47,897 nt of DNA from assembly GCA_022340425.1 (NCBI GenBank), contig JAJDNY010000137.1:1-47897 (forward strand). The letters are read 5' to 3'. Positions 46,414 through 47,897 of the stretch are shown here, piece by piece; within the stretch, counting starts at the first letter, position 1; every line of letters begins with the position of its first letter. The notes under the pieces are model-generated. The model was not told the DNA's origin. It ran no database searches and saw only the letters and a list, made by a program, of their open reading frames with translations. This DNA comes from Desulfobacteraceae bacterium. Lineage in GTDB: Bacteria > Desulfobacterota > Desulfobacteria > Desulfobacterales > JAABRJ01. The position numbers and the translations under genes are program-made.

Positions 46414-47133
46414 TCATCTGAAGGTCTTCAGCGCCCCCATGCCGCCGTCCACGTGAAAGATTTGCCCGGTAATCCAGCCGGCCGCCTGACGCAAGAGGTA
46501 GCACGCAAGGCCGGCGGCATCCTCGGCCACCCCGATGCGGCCCAGTGGATGGCGTTCGGCCGCCGCCCGGCGCTTCTGATCGCTGGACAGCAGACCGGCG
46601 GCCAGGCCGGTGTCGGTCAGGGAGGGAGCGATGGCGTTGACGCGAATGCGGGGGGCGAACTCCGCCGCCAGGGCCCGCGTCAGCCCCTCCACGGCACCCT
46701 TGGCGCTGGCAATGCTGCTGTGAAAGGGCATTCCGGTTTGAACGGCCACCGTACTGAAGAGCACGATGGATGCGCCGGGAGCCTTTTTGAGGGCGGGCAA
46801 ACAGGCCTGGATGGCGCTCACGGCCCCCAGCAGATTGGTTTGCAGCTCGGTCAGGAAATCCTCGCGCGTCAGCCTCTGAAAGGGCTTCAGGGTGATGGAG
46901 CCCGGACAGTAGACCAGCCCATCGAGGGGCACGGGGATCACCTCCGGGGGGACGTCGCAACGGGCGGCATCAAAGGCGAAGCGCTGCACACCGTCCCCGT
47001 CCCGCGGTCCATCCGCCTGGCGCGAGCTGTAGCTCACCATGGCGTCCTCGGCGTGCAGCATCGCCACCAGGGCCTTTCCGATGCCGCTGCCGCCGCCAAA
47101 GACGATGAAATTTTGGGATTTCACGGTCAACAC
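46414..47133 (-). CDS. SDR-family protein lacking the catalytic Tyr
   Basis: 239 residues with a normal Rossmann motif (VFGGGSGIGKALVAM), the catalytic-type Ser (VLFSTVAV) and C-terminal GQIFHVDGGMGAL typical of classical SDRs. The YxxxK motif, however, reads I-A-S-A-K (HSSIASAKGAVEG): the Tyr is replaced by Ile (codon ATT) while Lys remains. It may be inactive as a dehydrogenase, bind a cofactor as a sensor, or use another residue. Start at the GTG at 47133 is provisional; another GTG lies three codons later. Confidence 0.85.
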   Translation of the reverse strand: MLTVKSQNFIVFGGGSGIGKALVAMLHAEDAMVSYSSRQADGPRDGDGVQRFAFDAARCDVPPEVIPVPLDGLVYCPGSITLKPFQRLTREDFLTELQTNLLGAVSAIQACLPALKKAPGASIVLFSTVAVQTGMPFHSSIASAKGAVEGLTRALAAEFAPRIRVNAIAPSLTDTGLAAGLLSSDQKRRAAAERHPLGRIGVAEDAAGLACYLLRQAAGWITGQIFHVDGGMGALKTFR

Positions 47134-47240
47134 CTGTCAAATTTTTGGATGAAAACGGCGGCGGTTTCGACGCCGCCAGGCGGATGCCCGGTCTTACGGG
47201 TAGCCGCCGAAGGGACGGTGGGATTACCCCGAAACGGCGA

Positions 47241-47453
47241 CTAACGCCGAAAGACTAGCGGCACTCTCCCGGCCCGGGGACGGCGAGCGATCGATGCCAG
47301 CGAAAATGTCCCTGAGGCGGTCAGCGCCATCGCAGCCGTGATCGCCGCAAGGGACATGCCCCCGTTTAACCCGGTCAGAACGGCCAGCGCGAGACTTGCC
47401 AGGACGACTATAACCAGCGCTGCGTTGACAGCGTTTAAGTGACAAAAGTTCAT
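47241..47453 (-). CDS. Small membrane protein, hypothetical
   Basis: 70 residues with two hydrophobic segments (NAALVIVVLASLALAVLTGL and LAAITAAMALTASGTFSLA) and a basic C-terminal tail (ARRPRAGRVPLVFRR). GGAAGG precedes the ATG at good distance. No family is recognised. It lies alone between the Tyr-less SDR and the divergent CBS gene, so it is only moderately supported. Confidence 0.45.
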   Translation of the reverse strand: MNFCHLNAVNAALVIVVLASLALAVLTGLNGGMSLAAITAAMALTASGTFSLASIARRPRAGRVPLVFRR

Positions 47454-47587
47454 CGCACACCTTCCAACGATTGCTGATGGAGGGGAGGAAAGCAGGCTCC
47501 AGCCGGCATCACCGGCGTGCCCGACAAAAGCCGTTTATTCGTGAACAACCCAAACATAGCCATTCATACCCCGGAGGCAACAGAATC

Positions 47588-47897
47588 ATGAAAACAATCC
47601 AAGTCAAAGATTTGATGGTTTCGCTGGCGGATTACGCGACCGTGTCCCAGGACGCCACCCTCTACGATGCGGTCCTGGCCCTGGAGGAGGCTCAGAAACG
47701 ATATGAAAGCGATCTCAGCCCCTATCTGCACCGGGCGGTCCTGGTCTACGACGAGAACAGGAAAATCGTCGGCAAGGTCAGCCAGCTGGACATTTTGATG
47801 GCCCTCGAGCCCAACTACAAGATCGTGGATCTCAACAAGTTGTCGCGCTTCGGCTACAGCCTGGATTACATGCAGTCATTTGCCAAGACCGGCCTCT
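47588..47897 (+). CDS. CBS-domain protein (3' partial)
   Basis: The first 103 residues are visible; the gene runs off the window. A CBS domain begins at IQVKDLMVSLADYATVSQDA, with AVLVYDENRKIVGKVSQLDI as its second half, followed by LSRFGYSLDYMQSFAKTGL. The same layout, including the tail after the first CBS half, is seen in the receiver-CBS protein at 37673-38575 (MLSILDLIQAARPAY then MQYSRMFWSGLF), so the two are related. GGAGG lies before the ATG. Ligand is probably an adenine nucleotide. Confidence 0.88.
   Translation, partial: MKTIQVKDLMVSLADYATVSQDATLYDAVLALEEAQKRYESDLSPYLHRAVLVYDENRKIVGKVSQLDILMALEPNYKIVDLNKLSRFGYSLDYMQSFAKTGL

Overview
The window looks like a chromosome segment of a GC-rich anaerobic member of the Desulfobacterota (a Desulfosarcina/Desulfococcus-like sulfate reducer is my best guess). 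This is an inference from gene content: two TRAP transporters, LutABC lactate oxidation, ferredoxin-dependent indolepyruvate oxidoreductase, large PAS hybrid kinases, a sigma-54 promoter and a GEMM riboswitch. No rRNA, intact tRNA, phage, IS element or CRISPR array was seen.

Layout. 1-6231 (+): a TRAP carboxylate transporter (first gene cut by the window edge), lutABC and a UspA protein, probably lactate uptake and oxidation. 6232-8054 (+): a near-perfect sigma-54 promoter, a GEMM (c-di-GMP-I type) riboswitch whose 3' strand doubles as the 5' arm of an intrinsic terminator, and two unknown exported proteins. 8265-10007 (-): YqeY and an M48 protease. 10081-11979 (+): FmdB, a small membrane protein, a single-domain CULT (cereblon-like) protein and a coupled unknown gene, set between two roughly 125-135 bp imperfect palindromes. 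12158-15671 (-): NUDIX hydrolase, XPD/DinG-like helicase with an N-terminal nuclease domain, and a small membrane protein, all overlapping. 16146-20938: CoA-transferase, outer-membrane phospholipase A, a response regulator (-) and a patatin-like protein.

20968-27949 (+) is the most interesting part. A 23-codon leader peptide with the run Trp-Phe-Trp-Trp-Trp, followed by alternative hairpins and an intrinsic terminator, precedes iorA, iorB, a phenylacetate-CoA-ligase-type enzyme and a complete TRAP transporter. Trp-codon attenuation implies that the operon is switched on by tryptophan (aromatic) starvation. I therefore read it as an aryl-acid salvage system: TRAP uptake of arylacetates, CoA activation, and reductive carboxylation by IorAB to arylpyruvates that are then transaminated to aromatic amino acids.

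27993-38575 holds two hybrid histidine kinases, an EamA transporter (-), RlpA (-), a cupin, a glycine-rich RRM protein and a receiver-CBS protein coupled to an SLC13/DASS transporter with a large insertion. 40790-45222 (+) is a five-gene lipid-modification operon (SDR, FAD amine oxidase, DUF1365, Cfa-type methyltransferase, DUF2878) with ATGA overlaps at all four junctions. The right end holds an ADP-ribosylglycohydrolase-family gene (-), an SDR lacking its catalytic Tyr (-), a small membrane protein (-) and the start of a CBS-domain gene (+).
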